From the NCBI RefSeq assembly GCF_002865645.1, contig NW_020194620.1, forward strand, positions 1,247,353-1,311,352: a stretch of 64,000 nucleotides of DNA, written 5' to 3'. Numbering within the stretch: position 1 is the stretch's first letter; every line of letters starts with the position of its first letter. The stretch comes from Hyaloscypha bicolor E. Its lineage: Eukaryota; Ascomycota; Leotiomycetes; Helotiales; Hyaloscyphaceae. The position numbers and the translations under genes were made by a program. Below are positions 34,621-46,566 of the stretch, one piece after another. Under the pieces are notes generated by a model. That model ran no database searches. It was not told the origin of the DNA and was given only the letters and a program-made list of their open reading frames with translations.

Positions 34621-37600
34621 ATATTTATAAAAGCCTTTAGGCTATTACTAAGTACTTCTATTCTTTATCTTAAAATATATACTAACTTATTCTTATAGAA
34701 AATAGCCTTTCTTCCTCTAATCTTAATTTTTTTAATATATACTTCTTGCTTTTAGGCTATTTAGATATCTTTCCGTTTATTTTTATAGAATATATACTAA
34801 TTTATTTTTTAGTTTTTCTTGCTTTATTTTTTCTTTAATATTACTATATATATATCTAGTTAGTACTAGTTCTTATAACTTATAGTTAGGCTTTTTATTT
34901 ATTAAATATCCGGGTATTTTATTTTACTTTTATTTTATATATTTTATTTTATATATTTTACTTTTCTTTTATTATAAATTAGAACTCAAATAATATTTAC
35001 TTTAAGTACTTATATTCTCGGATATATAAGACTTCTATAGATCTTTTGAGATTATAAACTAGCCTATTTTAGTTCGGGAAAACTTTCTCGAGAATATTCT
35101 AGAAGTTATAATATTTACTATAATTTTTCCTAAAAATTAATATAATATAAGTAATTCTCGTCTATTTTCTTTTTATAGAGCAAATTACTACCCTAAATTT
35201 ATATAAAAGTTCTAATTATTTCTCGAGTTAAAATATAAGCACTTCTTATTTCTATTAAATTAGATATAAAGAATAATAAATGCCTTTAGGCTAGACTATA
35301 GTATTAGTTAAGTACTAAAACTTTCTATATCTTACGAGATATTACTTATAGCTCGAGATATATTATATTTAATAGGGCTTCTATATCTAATTACTTTATA
35401 TTATAATAAAATATCTTAGTATTATAATTAGAGAAATTTTATTTTATAATTTTATTTACTACTTATAGATTTTCTAGTTAATAAGTTTTAGTTAATAGCT
35501 AAGAAACTTATTAGTTACTTTATCTAAAGTCTTTAAAAGCAGGAAGTTACTCTAATAAAAACTTAGTATTAAAAATAGATTTAACTAATTAATTTAAATA
35601 AAAAATTTATAGTAAAAATCTCTATATATAAGTAATTTTATATAATAAACTCAAGTTCTTATTTCTAATTATATAAGTTATAATATATAATAAACTCAAA
35701 ATTTTCTGGCCTATTAAAGTTTAAGTTATTTTTAGAAGAATTAGTAAGCTTTTCTAAATAGATTTATTAAGGCCTTAGTTTTTAAAAATATTAATCTAGC
35801 CTTCTTACTTTTTTTTTAAGTAATAGTTTGGCTCTCAGAAATTATATATAAATATTAGAATAAATAAAAAAATATATTATATATACTTTCTAGATAAATT
35901 AGAATAGAATTTATAGAATTCCTATAATAATATTAATTTTATAGTACTAGCTAGTAAAGACTTTAATAACCTTAATAAGATTTAAATTATAAGCCTGGCC
36001 TTTAGGTTTCCCGCTTAACTTAAAAGTTAAGTAATTTATAATAGATTACCTATTATAAAATATATTATACTTTTTTCCTAAAAAGTACCAGATATTAGTA
36101 ATAGTTCGGAAGCCTTAAAGCCCTTAAGATTCTTTATAAGTTTCGGGCTTTAAGGCTTTTCTATAGCTAGCTAATTATATAAAGTTATATGACTATATAG
36201 GTCCGGTATTAATATAAAATAATTAGTAACTTTATATATAAATATAATATAGTTTTTAGTATAGCTAGTCTAATATATTATATATTTATATATAAATACC
36301 TATAATTTCATTATTATAATATAATATATCCTTAATATATTTTTAATATAAAGATCCCTTTATAATTCTAGACTTTTAGAAGCCTTCTCTATATTAAAGG
36401 CAAAATATATAATATAATTTAGGTATTAAACTTAAAAAGTAAAGAATTATAAAGGCTCTAATAATTATAAGACTTTATAAACTTAAGTAAATTTAAATAT
36501 TATAAAAGTATTAAATTTAGTAGCCTAACTTTTAAATTAGATAAGAACTAATTAAAAAATATTACTTTAAAGTATTAATTATAAATTCTAAATATATTAT
36601 AAAAAAGAAACTATAATAAAACAAAAACTCATATAAAGTATATTAGAGTATAAAACGTGACTTAATAGTAAAATAATAAATTAAAAATATAAATAATAAA
36701 ATATAAATAGTATATAGTATATAAAAGCTTAATTAATTAAATACTTATAAGGGATTATTCTCTAGAACTATAGAAAAACTAGCTTTCTTATATAATTTCT
36801 ATAAGTTTATATATAAAAGACTATAGCCTTTATTATATAATCTAAATCTTAAAACTATTAAAATAATATAATTTTTAGAGAATATAGCCTACTATATTAT
36901 AATATATATATTTGTAAAGAAATAAGACCTAAAATAGTACTAAGTTAATTATAAGATATAAGAAAAAATATATTAGATATTAGGCCTATTTTTTCTTAAT
37001 TACCTTAACCTTAGTAAATATTTATATATAATTTATTAAACCTTATATAATAGATTTATTTAGGGAAAGTAAAATTAATTAGTCTAGGGAATTTAATAAT
37101 AATAATTAGACTTTTATCTAGTATAATAGGTAAAGTACTAGTAATAGCCCGAGTATTTTAGGTTTTACTTATAAAGCTAAAAATATTATATTTATTAATT
37201 CTCTATATTTAATTAAAAAAAAGGTAATATATTTATATCTTTAATATACTAGTTATTATAAAATAATATTTATATAGTTTATAAGATTAATTATAGTTTC
37301 TTTTATTAGAGGAAAAAATAGTAAAATTAAAGAAAAATCTAATAGCCTATTACTATTATTATTATTAATAGCTTTAATATTATTATTATTACTATTAGAA
37401 TTATCTTTAGTAATACTTTCTATAGTACTTTCCGTATTATTTTATAGCTTCTAGAAATTAGTAAATAAAGAGGAATTCTAGTATATATAAGTTAATTAAA
37501 CCTAAAAACAAAAAAGAATTTATAGAAGAAATAAAAAGTAAGAGCCAGAATTAAAAAAGAGAATTATATATATATCTTTATTTACCTACCGGTTTATTAG

Positions 37601-40600
37601 ATTTCTTCTTACTTTTAAAGTTTTATATCTATACTAGTAAATAATACTTTTCTGGGCTCTCTAGGCCTTTTTAGTCTATTATTTAATTTCCTTAAATTAT
37701 TATATCTTCTAAATATTATCTAGTTCTTTATAAGTAATTTTAAGATAAAGATTTTTATATAAAGTTTTATTCTAATATAAAATAAGGAAAATTATTCAGA
37801 TATTTTTAGGGCCCAGATATATATTATAGCAGAAAAGATTAAAGATAGTTTAAATAGAACCTAGTAAGACTATAAGTTCCTAAGCTTTTTTATTATTAGA
37901 ACTAGTATAAAATACTAGTTTATTTATATTATTAATAAATTAATAATAGTAAATAGGTCTACTAATATAGAAAAAGAAGTAAGGAAATAGCTATTAAGAA
38001 ACTATATTAGAAAAAATAAAAAAAACTCGATTATTTATTTCAAATTAAAAGTTACTTATTAAAAAATATCTATTAGAATTTATATAAAGAATCTAGTAAA
38101 AAAAATAGAAGAAAACTTACTATTAATTTCTTTAGAAAGCTAAATAGTTCTTTACTTAGCTTTCTAATTCTTTATATTATTAAATACTTACTTATAAAGA
38201 ACTAGTTATAAAATTATAGTCTATAATTTTATAAGACTAAATCCGGCTATATTTTAATTTATAAGATCTTAAAGGGCCTTAGGTAGCCTATTACTAGTAT
38301 AAGAAGCTATAGCCTAAATAGTAGCCTAAATAATACTTGTATTTATAGCCTATTAAGCTTATATAATAATATAAGTATTACTAGAAAAGTAGTTAGGTTA
38401 AGTAATATAGCTTATAGTAAAAGGAAATATAAAAGAAAATAGTTATAGGGCTATTAGAATAAGAGAAGCCTAAAATAAAGCAGAAATAATACCTGGTAGC
38501 TATATAGTAATAATAACTAGAGAAATAAATATAATAGATATTCCTAAAAAAAAAGATATAAGATAAGAATACTAAGAAAAGCTAGGGATCTAAAGTATTT
38601 CAGGTATAAAAAAAAAGGCAAATACGAACGGAATTCTAGAGCTATAAGATTTAAGTTTACTAGTATTATTATTTTAGATAAGTAAAGTAATAGCCTCTAT
38701 ATTATATTTATTATTAGTAAATTAATAGAACTCGTAATATTAGATATTATTATACTAGTATTTGGCTATAAGATATATAATATTAGAGCAGGTTTTAAGA
38801 AATAGTAATACTATTTTAAAAAATAAGAATTTAAGAATATAGAATATTTATATAATAAAAGAACTTAATAATTTTATTAGTATTACTTTTAAAAGTAAGA
38901 AAAAGGTTTTAAAAATAATATATTTAATAATAAATAATACTTATTTTAATATATCTAGTTATTTTATAATTAGTTTATTTAATTATTCTATATTATTAGA
39001 AGTATTACTAATAAAGGGCTATTTCTAAATAAAGTTCTGGATTATTAAAAACTATATAAGTATTTTTCTAGCCTATATATTACTTATATATTTTATATTT
39101 ATTAGAATAACTTACTTAAGAATTCTATTTTATATAATAGTAATATTATATTTACTAGTTAGCTTCTCGAACTCTTTTAATATTAGTAGTTATTCTAAGG
39201 CTATATATATTCGAACTATATATTAGAGCTAGTAATAAGCTTAAATATATAATTAGTTACTATTTCTATTAGTATTTCTTATATAAATATTAGCTATATT
39301 TATATTATAAAATATAAGCTTCTAATAATATTACTTTAGTATTTCTTTTAATAGAAACTTATTAATATCTATATTAGTATATAAGTAAACTATTTATATA
39401 AAGCTATATAAGGTTATATTACTTATTCTAAACTAAATAATTATTAAGAATTATATTATAAAGCTTTATATCTATAGGGTAATCCTAATATTATATCTTG
39501 CCTAGAGGCCTTATATATAGTCTAAATGGCTTACTAGCTACTATATTAGATCTAGATCTATTTTTTCTAATTCTATAAATATTTTATAAATTTATAAACT
39601 TATATATCTTATTTTAGATCTATTATATATAAAGTACTAGTAAAGTAATCTAGTTTTATAAGTATTAGTAATTATAACTCCCGGTATAGACTAGTTCCTA
39701 AAAGTAGTTCTATATATACTAATTAGAATTAGTTATATAATCCGGTATTATAATACTAAATCTAATAGCCTTAATAAAAAAGTAATATAATTATTAGTAC
39801 TTAATACTTTCTTCTAATAATAGAAAAAATAAGAGACAGATATAAAAAAATAGAATTACTTATATATTACCGGTATAGCTAGCTTTTCTAAAGCTCTTAT
39901 TACTAGAATTTAACTCGCTAATTCTTAGTACTTTTCCTAGAAATAAAGTAGTTCTTTATATATATAACTAATAAATTAGCTATTTATAAGAATATAAAGT
40001 ATATTTTAGTAATAAGAGAAAGTTTAAAGCCTTAATTAGCCCTAAAAAAGTAAGAATAATAGTTTATTTAAGTATAAATCTAAAGATATTACTATATAAC
40101 TAAATAGATAATCTAATTAGAGATTCTAATATATATTTAGATAATATTATATAAATAAGTATTAATATAAGTATATATCTCGATCCCAAATAATAATAGT
40201 TTATTATATCTATTAATTAACTAAATCTAGTTTAGCCCAGATATAATATATTTTCCTTTTTTAAATTATATTCGTTATATTTATAGTATAATTACCTCGG
40301 AATTAAGAAATTATAATATTATATATAAGCTCTCCCTATAGATAATAAAATATATTAGTAAATAAGGCTCTAATCTTTTAAGCTAGAATAAAACTATAAA
40401 GTATAAAAAGGCTAACCGGATTACTAATAAACCTTATTAACGGAAATATATATATAAATACCGCTATTTATAACCTATAACTCGCCTATTATTTAGCTTA
40501 CTTTATAGTATTATAAATAGTTATTTGTCTGCTACTTATCTATTTATTATAGTTATATAGTAAATAAGACTAAGCTTCTTATATATATAGATAACTCTAG

Positions 40601-41047
40601 TAATTAAAGCTATATAGCTATAATTCTTAAGATCCTTAAGTATTTTCTTATTTATATCTCCCAGATAATATAGAATTATAATTTATATATAAAGAAAAGA
40701 TATATCTATTATTTAAATATATACTTAAATATTTCATTCTCGTAGTTAGTATTTAATTATATAGGCATTAATATTAATTTTCTATAAATCTTTTAATCTT
40801 ATTATAATTATTTTATAGGAAATATTTATATAAGCCTATTTAATAATAGTATTATAATATAGTAAAAGATTTATAGAGTATTATAGTATTTTAATATAAT
40901 TAAATAAGGTATTAATAGTATTAATATATTATAAGTTCAGGCTATATATTACTATTATAAAGCACTTCTAGTAATATAAATACTAAATTACTAGAGTAAT
41001 AGTGAGGCGTACTCTAAAAATAGAGGGGCAGGTACGTACGGTTGTTA

Positions 41048-41109
41048 GAAATCAGAAAATCAAATCTCGCTTCTCGGTTTTGTCGACTAGCTAGCTGTGG
41101 GCCTCAGTA
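41048..41109 (-). repeat. Right terminal inverted repeat
   Basis: The reverse complement starts TACTGAGGCC and matches the left terminus. It ends directly against the target duplication CACCA at 41110-41114. Confidence 0.85.
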
Positions 41110-41265
41110 CACCATCCCATAGATTACCGCTGCCGAGATGGAGGCAGCGCGATAGGAGAACTGAGCCCATCCCGAGTAGAAGTCGAATATGACATACGAG
41201 AAGGAATATCGGAAGACGGAAAAATTGAATGTCAAGTGCCTGTGTAGAGTATGCGGTTGGCCGTC
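41110..41265 (-). pseudogene. Pom33/TMEM33-like gene, 5' part
   Basis: The minus strand reads VFRYSFSYVIFDFY, GWAQFSYRAASISAAVIYGM and V, then meets the transposon end. This is the membrane segment that precedes VVYKA in Pom33/TMEM33 proteins and continues directly into the fragment at 31513-32212. The true start is not recognisable; the sequence further upstream (from about 41280) becomes AT-rich and stop-ridden. Confidence 0.75.
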
Positions 41266-41269
41266 AGGT

Positions 41270-41652
41270 TTGTTTTGTTTTTCTTACTTTAGTAAAATTG
41301 TTTGCACTATTTCATTTTGTTTCACTTTTCGTGCCTTATTAATTTTATTTTATATATATAGTTTAGACCGGATTAGCCCCTCGTATTTATAACAATTAAA
41401 TCCTTTGTATTGCAGTAAATATAGTTGCGTGTAATATAATTCAAATATATATTAAGAAGAGAGATATAGCACAAATGGCCAGAGGCCCAGAGCTTAAATA
41501 TAATAATGCTGGTCACGTAATACTAAATCACGTGACCGGCCTATAGTTTCTATATAATACTAAATTTATTAAATTTATTTAAAACTAGTAATAAGCTAAT
41601 ATCTTATAAAAGAATTAACTAAACTAATATTTAAGAAATGCTAGAAATTATA
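41270..41652. other. AT-rich gap
   Basis: RIP-like TA-rich DNA with one short open frame that has no protein character. The F-box gene's 3' end lies at its right edge. Confidence 0.5.
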
Positions 41653-43362
41653 TTAAATAACTAAGGGCAATGAAGAAATACGAGACCATGGCCATTGGCC
41701 ATGGGTTTCGAGGGCATTATAGAGAGCTATAGAGAACTCAATACTAGCCTCCGCAAACACCTGTAGAAAAGTATCTATAAAATTCTGTACATCTTCCGGA
41801 TAATTATCCACTGTTAAACCATACTGAGTACCTCCACCAAAGAAGCAGGAAAATAAAGGAGACGTTATTCTGACTGCTTTGAGGTCAGATAAAACCGTGC
41901 AGCATCCAATATGAAGGTATCGCATAGTTTTTGTTAGAAACTCAAGCGGATTAGAGCCATCAGAGAAGTCAGGATAGAATTCCTCCCATTCGGAAACACC
42001 CCAATAGTCAACCAAATGGAGGCTGACTAGAAAAGGTGGGAGAAGGGACTCGATATCCAGTGCGGAGGGGCTGGTTTTGCCAAACAGCCAGAGGGTTTCG
42101 GTTGTAAGGTGATTCAACGCTTTCATCCGACCTAGAGCTGGAGATAAGAGGGACGGAAAGTTGGACCGTTGCCATGAACTTCCTGGTGTCGTGGTCAGGT
42201 GTAGAACTTCGAGGGTCTGTTCCAGTCTAGAGAGTCCTTTGCAAATATCCCTATCCGTTGGCCAATGTCTGCCCGGCCATGTATCGTTTGATCCATCATC
42301 CCATTCAGCATACAACTGTCTGAGATTGGGAAATACGGACCCAATAACGGGTAAGCTAGACTGTGGATGCCAGGCCCGACGAAGAATCAACTCTTTTGCA
42401 TTTCCATTGACCAACCCCGGTTTTAGTTCTTCTGACCTGGTGTTATTGGAAAACATTAATCTCCAGTGGTTGATTCCCTTAATTTCGATACGTTCGAGAT
42501 ATGGACAGGACCGAGTGATCAGCTCAAGAACGGAGGTAGGGTAATAGATTTGCGTGTTTTTCTCGTAGTGAGGCTCGAGTGTAATCGTTCGGAGTGATTG
42601 GAGGATGTGCAGTAATATCGGTGGAAGATCGACAATATTTGCCGACTCATATCTCCCATACATCCATGTCTCGGGAGCTAGTAGTCTTCCAATGCTGAGA
42701 AGTTCCGGACATTGAGGTATCCGTCCTCTCTGAAGAACTCCATCCGAGACCGATCCAAGGAGGGTGAAAAGAGCTTTAAGCTGGGAAGCCATTCCTAGAA
42801 TAGCTCCAAGGATTTGAAAAGCCCGAAAGGTCCGAGGATTGTTGGGATCAAGATTCAAACGACGAACAATAAATACGTCTTCCGCAGAAGCTGGTGGCCA
42901 ATCGTTTCCACTCCAACACTGGGAGATTACCCGTTCCATCTCCTCGTCCTCAGTCGGTTCGTCTACTTGCAATAGCGGTCCCAGGCCAGATAGAACGCCC
43001 ACCCACGCCAAAGAGGACACCAGCGGTCGTAGATGTCGTGCGCTTAATAGGGTACGGAAAAAGCAAAGTAGCTCCCTTCGACTTTTCAAGACCATGACCT
43101 TGTAGAGGAAGCTTGTGACTATGGCGTTAAAATGGCGAGAAACTTGACAGATGTTGCAAAGGACAGTCCGCGACTCGACCAAGGAACGATCGAGTTGCGG
43201 TGTCCCGGCCCATGACTCAAGGGTGGTGGCCCTACCGGTTGGCAGTAGACAGTCGATACTTCTGAGCAGCAGTTCCCGAGGAAGTAGAAGGGGATTTGCA
43301 AAAGCTGGAGTTAGGCAAGTGGATCCAACCGAACCGCCAGTAGTACTGCCTTGGATCGACAT
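41653..43362 (-). CDS. F-box protein with LRR-like C-terminal region
   Basis: One exon encodes 569 residues. Near the N-terminus is an F-box-like helix set (LLLPRELLLRSIDCLLPTG, then VLCNICQVSRHFNAIVTSFLY). The rest is hydrophobic-patterned with Leu-rich repeats of irregular spacing (LQSLRTITLEP, CPYLERIEIKGINHW, FPNLRQLYAEWDD, LEQTLEVLHLTT), typical of fungal F-box proteins whose C-terminus binds the substrate. It would act in SCF ubiquitin ligases. The frame has no disruption although AT-rich DNA lies 5' and 3'; codon use is ordinary. The upstream start (MSIQGST) lies 137 bp from the arm of a MITE-like element at 43500. Confidence 0.8.
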   Translation of the reverse strand: MSIQGSTTGGSVGSTCLTPAFANPLLLPRELLLRSIDCLLPTGRATTLESWAGTPQLDRSLVESRTVLCNICQVSRHFNAIVTSFLYKVMVLKSRRELLCFFRTLLSARHLRPLVSSLAWVGVLSGLGPLLQVDEPTEDEEMERVISQCWSGNDWPPASAEDVFIVRRLNLDPNNPRTFRAFQILGAILGMASQLKALFTLLGSVSDGVLQRGRIPQCPELLSIGRLLAPETWMYGRYESANIVDLPPILLHILQSLRTITLEPHYEKNTQIYYPTSVLELITRSCPYLERIEIKGINHWRLMFSNNTRSEELKPGLVNGNAKELILRRAWHPQSSLPVIGSVFPNLRQLYAEWDDGSNDTWPGRHWPTDRDICKGLSRLEQTLEVLHLTTTPGSSWQRSNFPSLLSPALGRMKALNHLTTETLWLFGKTSPSALDIESLLPPFLVSLHLVDYWGVSEWEEFYPDFSDGSNPLEFLTKTMRYLHIGCCTVLSDLKAVRITSPLFSCFFGGGTQYGLTVDNYPEDVQNFIDTFLQVFAEASIEFSIALYNALETHGQWPWSRISSLPLVI

Positions 43363-43834
43363 GTTGAATGTGCTTCGAGTCCAACAGTCAAAGTGGTGGT
43401 TAACGTCGCTTTGCTGGGGTGTTGATTGTAAAGAGATCTAGCCTCTGAAGATGTAATATCGCCCAACAATGGAGAACTCAAGGGAACAGGCAAGAATTAG
43501 GGGGGAAAGTAAAACGACCCCACCCCGGGTGTCGATTAGGGGTGTCGATGGCAGAATTTTTTTTTGGCTTAGCGCTTGGCATTTCCCGAGTTTATTACTA
43601 AGGAACCGATGCAGCCCTAGAATCGCACACGCCCCCCCAAGGCACTCCCCAATCCCCGCGGGTATTAGATAGAAATATTAATAGATTTTAGAGTTTTAAT
43701 AATATATAAATAATTACTTGTATAAGTTTATATATAAGAGCTCTAGTTTTGGGGCTTGGGATAAGCGAGGCGATTATTGCGCATGAGGAAAATAAGTTCC
43801 AGGTGCTTAATCGCTAAATTTTCAGGCTCTCTTA

Positions 43835-44098
43835 ACGAGCCTACCGACAGAAGTCCGTGTTTTTAGGGCATTTCGCTAAGAAACGAACCCCATTACTATT
43901 TTGGACACTTTTGTTTTATATTTAGAATTGGGTTTGAAGGCTCTCTAAACTCAACCCGGCTTCTTTTATCGCGCGTGCTTGAATTCTATATAGTTCTAAT
44001 CTATAGTTGCTGAGAAAATGTGAAGTGAAGTGGGCGATTTGAGTTTTGCGACACCTGAAAACATCGCTAAAAACACGGACTTCTGTCGGTAGGCTCGT
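43835..44098. mobile_element. Nested small inverted-repeat element (MITE)
   Basis: Perfect 32-bp arms (43835-43866 and 44067-44098) begin ACGAGCCTACCGACAGAAGT. The flanks allow a TA duplication (TTA before; the terminal T plus A after), which would suit a Tc1/mariner-type MITE. It lies within the larger element at 43500-44474. Perfect arms suggest a recent insertion not hit by RIP. Confidence 0.7.
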
Positions 44099-44437
44099 AA
44101 GATCGGTGCCTCTAATCGACACCCAAAATCGACACCCTTAATGGACAATTAACACCCCTAATTAACACTAATTAGTACCCGGCAAGATATCGCTGTATAT
44201 TTTTCTGTTTTGCTAGAGGTTAAGAGAAATTAAGTATTGCCATATGCATTATAACCAAATCCGTCTGGAAACAATAATAATAATATGCGCATTCCAGTAC
44301 ATTAAAGCAATGCGCACTGGGTGCCAATATATATTAATTTGCATACAGTGGTGTGTACAAAGTAACGTATACGGGCACGTACCACCGCTTGCTGATTTCG
44401 GTTAGTGTGGCCCCAATCGACACCCCTAATCGACACC

Positions 44438-44453
44438 GGGGGGGGGGGGGGGG
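44438..44453 (+). repeat. Poly-G tract (16 G)
   Basis: Sixteen consecutive G bases lie in the right arm of the MITE-like element. The left arm carries CCCCACCCC at the equivalent place. Confidence 0.8.
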
Positions 44454-44764
44454 TTCGTTTTACTTTTTCCCTCCAGCTGCGGCTAGTACTAAGAACTTCT
44501 AGATCTTATTCTTACTCGGTGATTTGGCAGCTTGTGACTTGCTCTTTTGCGAATCCTATATTTACATGCTCTACCATAAAATGTCCACTGATACCGATTA
44601 TCAAGGGATTGCATTCATGTTCAGCTCGGAGTACTCTTCATGCTACCTACTCATGTATTTTGGCACTATGGTCTTCGCTGGCTCCAAGCACCGAACCTTT
44701 TCCGTCTGGAAATGCTGAGCCTAGTCATTGACTTAGCACATGGTACAGAAAAAAGTCATTCCAG

Positions 44765-45766
44765 CTACCTACCATAAATTGGATGTTGCAAGGACTTCAT
44801 TTGCTCTTCAGGAATGCTCCTTTGCCCTGCCCATTCGAAGATACGACGCCAGTCTTTGCAGGTATGTTCATGCGAAAAGTCGGCACGTGGCATTGGCATG
44901 TCTTGAGACCATTCCAGCGTAAACAGCGAAACATCAGTATGGCACAAGATTGCCTGTCTAAGTACATCGATACAATGATCTTGTTGTGGTCAGCGGATGG
45001 TACGACACAAGTGGGAGGAAAGATACCAGTATGCAATCGGTTGAGTCGTTTGTCCTCGTCGGTGGCATTTGCATGATAATAATCCTGCCACGTATATTGA
45101 CGAATACGTTTCTATGATGTTTGTTGAGTAAGAATAGCATGGACAAGTTTCATCGGATTTCTTACTAGGCAGTGTAGCTCATGATAGACGCCAAGGCCAC
45201 CCACGTACATATCAGTGCCCGGGACCCCAATTGAGTCTGCATGAATTCTGTCTAGGTCTGACTTCGAAACTTCGATATTCATATCTATATTATTAGCAAT
45301 GGCTCCTTTATTTCCTGGGGCGGAATGTTTTTTAAGGTACTCGTACATTGCAAGAGTTCCGTCCAAGCTTCGTCTACCTCGGGACTAGGTTCGCCGTTGT
45401 AGGGACTATCAATCACCAGAGTAGCGTTGAAGCGGACGCACTCATAATTGACAACATCCTCAGCAGGAGCTACTCGAAGTGGTCAGAAGTGTCCATATTT
45501 CTTCAAGACAATGGAGCAATTATCTTACAGTAGACAAGATTCTTTTTGACGCTCTGTCGATCAATGAAGAGATCAACAAGAAGAAAAAACATTGCAGTAT
45601 ACAATATAATCAAGGTGCTTTGGATGAACAGAAAATGTCCACAACGACCGTGAAGAAAACCGAATTGCTTCCTGTTTCTAAGAGGTTGAAACTTCTCTAG
45701 AAGACTGTGTGAATCATCGTCGACATCATCTTGGAATGAGTCAAAAGAGTGGTCACGGTCTCCCAT
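44765..45766 (-). CDS. UstYa-family (DUF3328) oxidase-like protein
   Basis: Five exons (45766-45529, 45469-45347, 45284-45166, 45111-45027, 44979-44765) encode 259 residues; introns are 59, 62, 54 and 47 nt and all restore frame. An acidic N-terminus is followed by one membrane helix (FLFIQSTLIILYTAMFFLLV, about residues 45-66). The lumenal part has both family HxxHC motifs: YHELHCL at 154-160 and HTDHC at 187-191, the latter followed by IDVLRQAILCHTD. C-terminal HTCKDWRRIFEWA is also typical. UstYa proteins, known from ustiloxin biosynthesis, act in ER/Golgi-type compartments on ribosomal peptide precursors, often forming oxidative cyclic links. All expected motifs are present, so this copy looks functional. 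A related gene lies at 48222-49140. Confidence 0.88.
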
Positions 45767-46560
45767 GATGCTGGGTGTATTTCTGTCGAAAGAACTACTC
45801 GAGAGGTCAGAAACGTGAAGTAACAGCTGTAAGAGTGGAAGAAAGCAATGAATTGAAGATTGCTTAGGTCCGCACATCCGAGTATCATTCCCCTCCTTCT
45901 CCCAAAGCCATAAACCCCGCAGTCAGATTCTCAAACAAGTCAAAGCTTGCGGCACAGATAGTCTCCTCGGCAATTCATTCAGTGTGGATACTCTCAGCCG
46001 GGTAGAGATAGTCTTATCAAAGAAGGTCATGACTTCTGTCAAACTTTTGACAAGCATGCGTAAACACTGGCCAGGTTTGTGCTTCGTTCTCCCGGAAGAT
46101 TCTCACCCAGCCCTCCCAAGTGGAGAACCCTATATCCATGCTTGCTAGTATGCATTTAGTTGTCCCATTTGAATATGAACTTGGTACAACATACTCAGTG
46201 CTTACTTTCCTTAAGGCAAATATGCATTCGTGACATATGATTCTGATTTTCATCCTTGAGTCTAAAGTATTAAGGTCTTGAAGCATGCTTGTGGGGTCGA
46301 TTACGTAGCTCTTTGGATTTTGGACATGGTTGGACACACTTAGTGCTTACTTTTCCAAAGGCAAGTACGGGTATTTGCGATACGTGATACTAGTCTTCAT
46401 CTGCATAACTCAATAGGTGAGGTATGTAGCCATGCTCGTGGTAGTCAACAAGTTATCTCTGTAGAGCTTGCAATGAACACAGCATATCTAGTGGTTTATC
46501 CAAGGGCGTGTACCCTAGATCAGTAGAGGCACAGCGGGTGCTAGTGCCGTTAATCAAGCC
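45767..46560. other. Non-coding stretch with a duplicated segment
   Basis: No intact gene is supported. It holds the promoter side of the UstYa-family gene and a diverged direct duplication (46175-46450). Short minus-strand frames with donor/acceptor-like sites may be gene relics, but I could not match them to any family. Confidence 0.4.
46175..46450. repeat. Diverged direct repeat, offset about 145 bp
   Basis: Two blocks share AGTGCTTACTTT, AAGGCAA, a similar middle and AGCATGCTTGTGG-like ends in the same order, starting at about 46177 and 46322. On the minus strand each contains AAGTAAGCAC, a plausible splice donor, suggesting a duplicated exon of a lost gene. Confidence 0.55.
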
Positions 46561-46566
46561 CGTGTG

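Larger units (their letters stand above)
32213..41109. mobile_element. 8,897-bp AT-rich TIR element inserted in the Pom33-like gene
   Basis: The two ends are inverted repeats of about 62 bp. Both begin TACTGAGGCC and share CTAGTCGACAAAACCGAGAA, with about eight mismatches in all. The element is flanked by a perfect 5-bp direct repeat (CACCA). Inside, from about 32405 to 40980, the DNA is extremely TA-rich and has no open frame of useful length, as expected after RIP. Two sets of tandem repeats lie at 33990-34290 and 34393-34620. A GC-rich edge with a C run and an A run lies at 32279-32330. No transposase motif could be recovered. TIRs point to a class II element, but the 5-bp duplication does not clearly fit the superfamilies common in fungi. 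Other elements may be nested inside. Confidence 0.8.
43500..44474. mobile_element. MITE-like element with long inverted arms
   Basis: Left arm 43500-43552 and right arm 44411-44474 are inverted copies. Both run from a GGAAAGTAAAACGA-like edge through a homopolymer to GGTGTCGATTAGGGGTGTCG. More degenerate copies of the AATCGACACCC motif lie at 44108-44160. A 16-G run (44438-44453) interrupts the right arm. No coding capacity was seen. A target duplication could not be defined. Confidence 0.6.
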
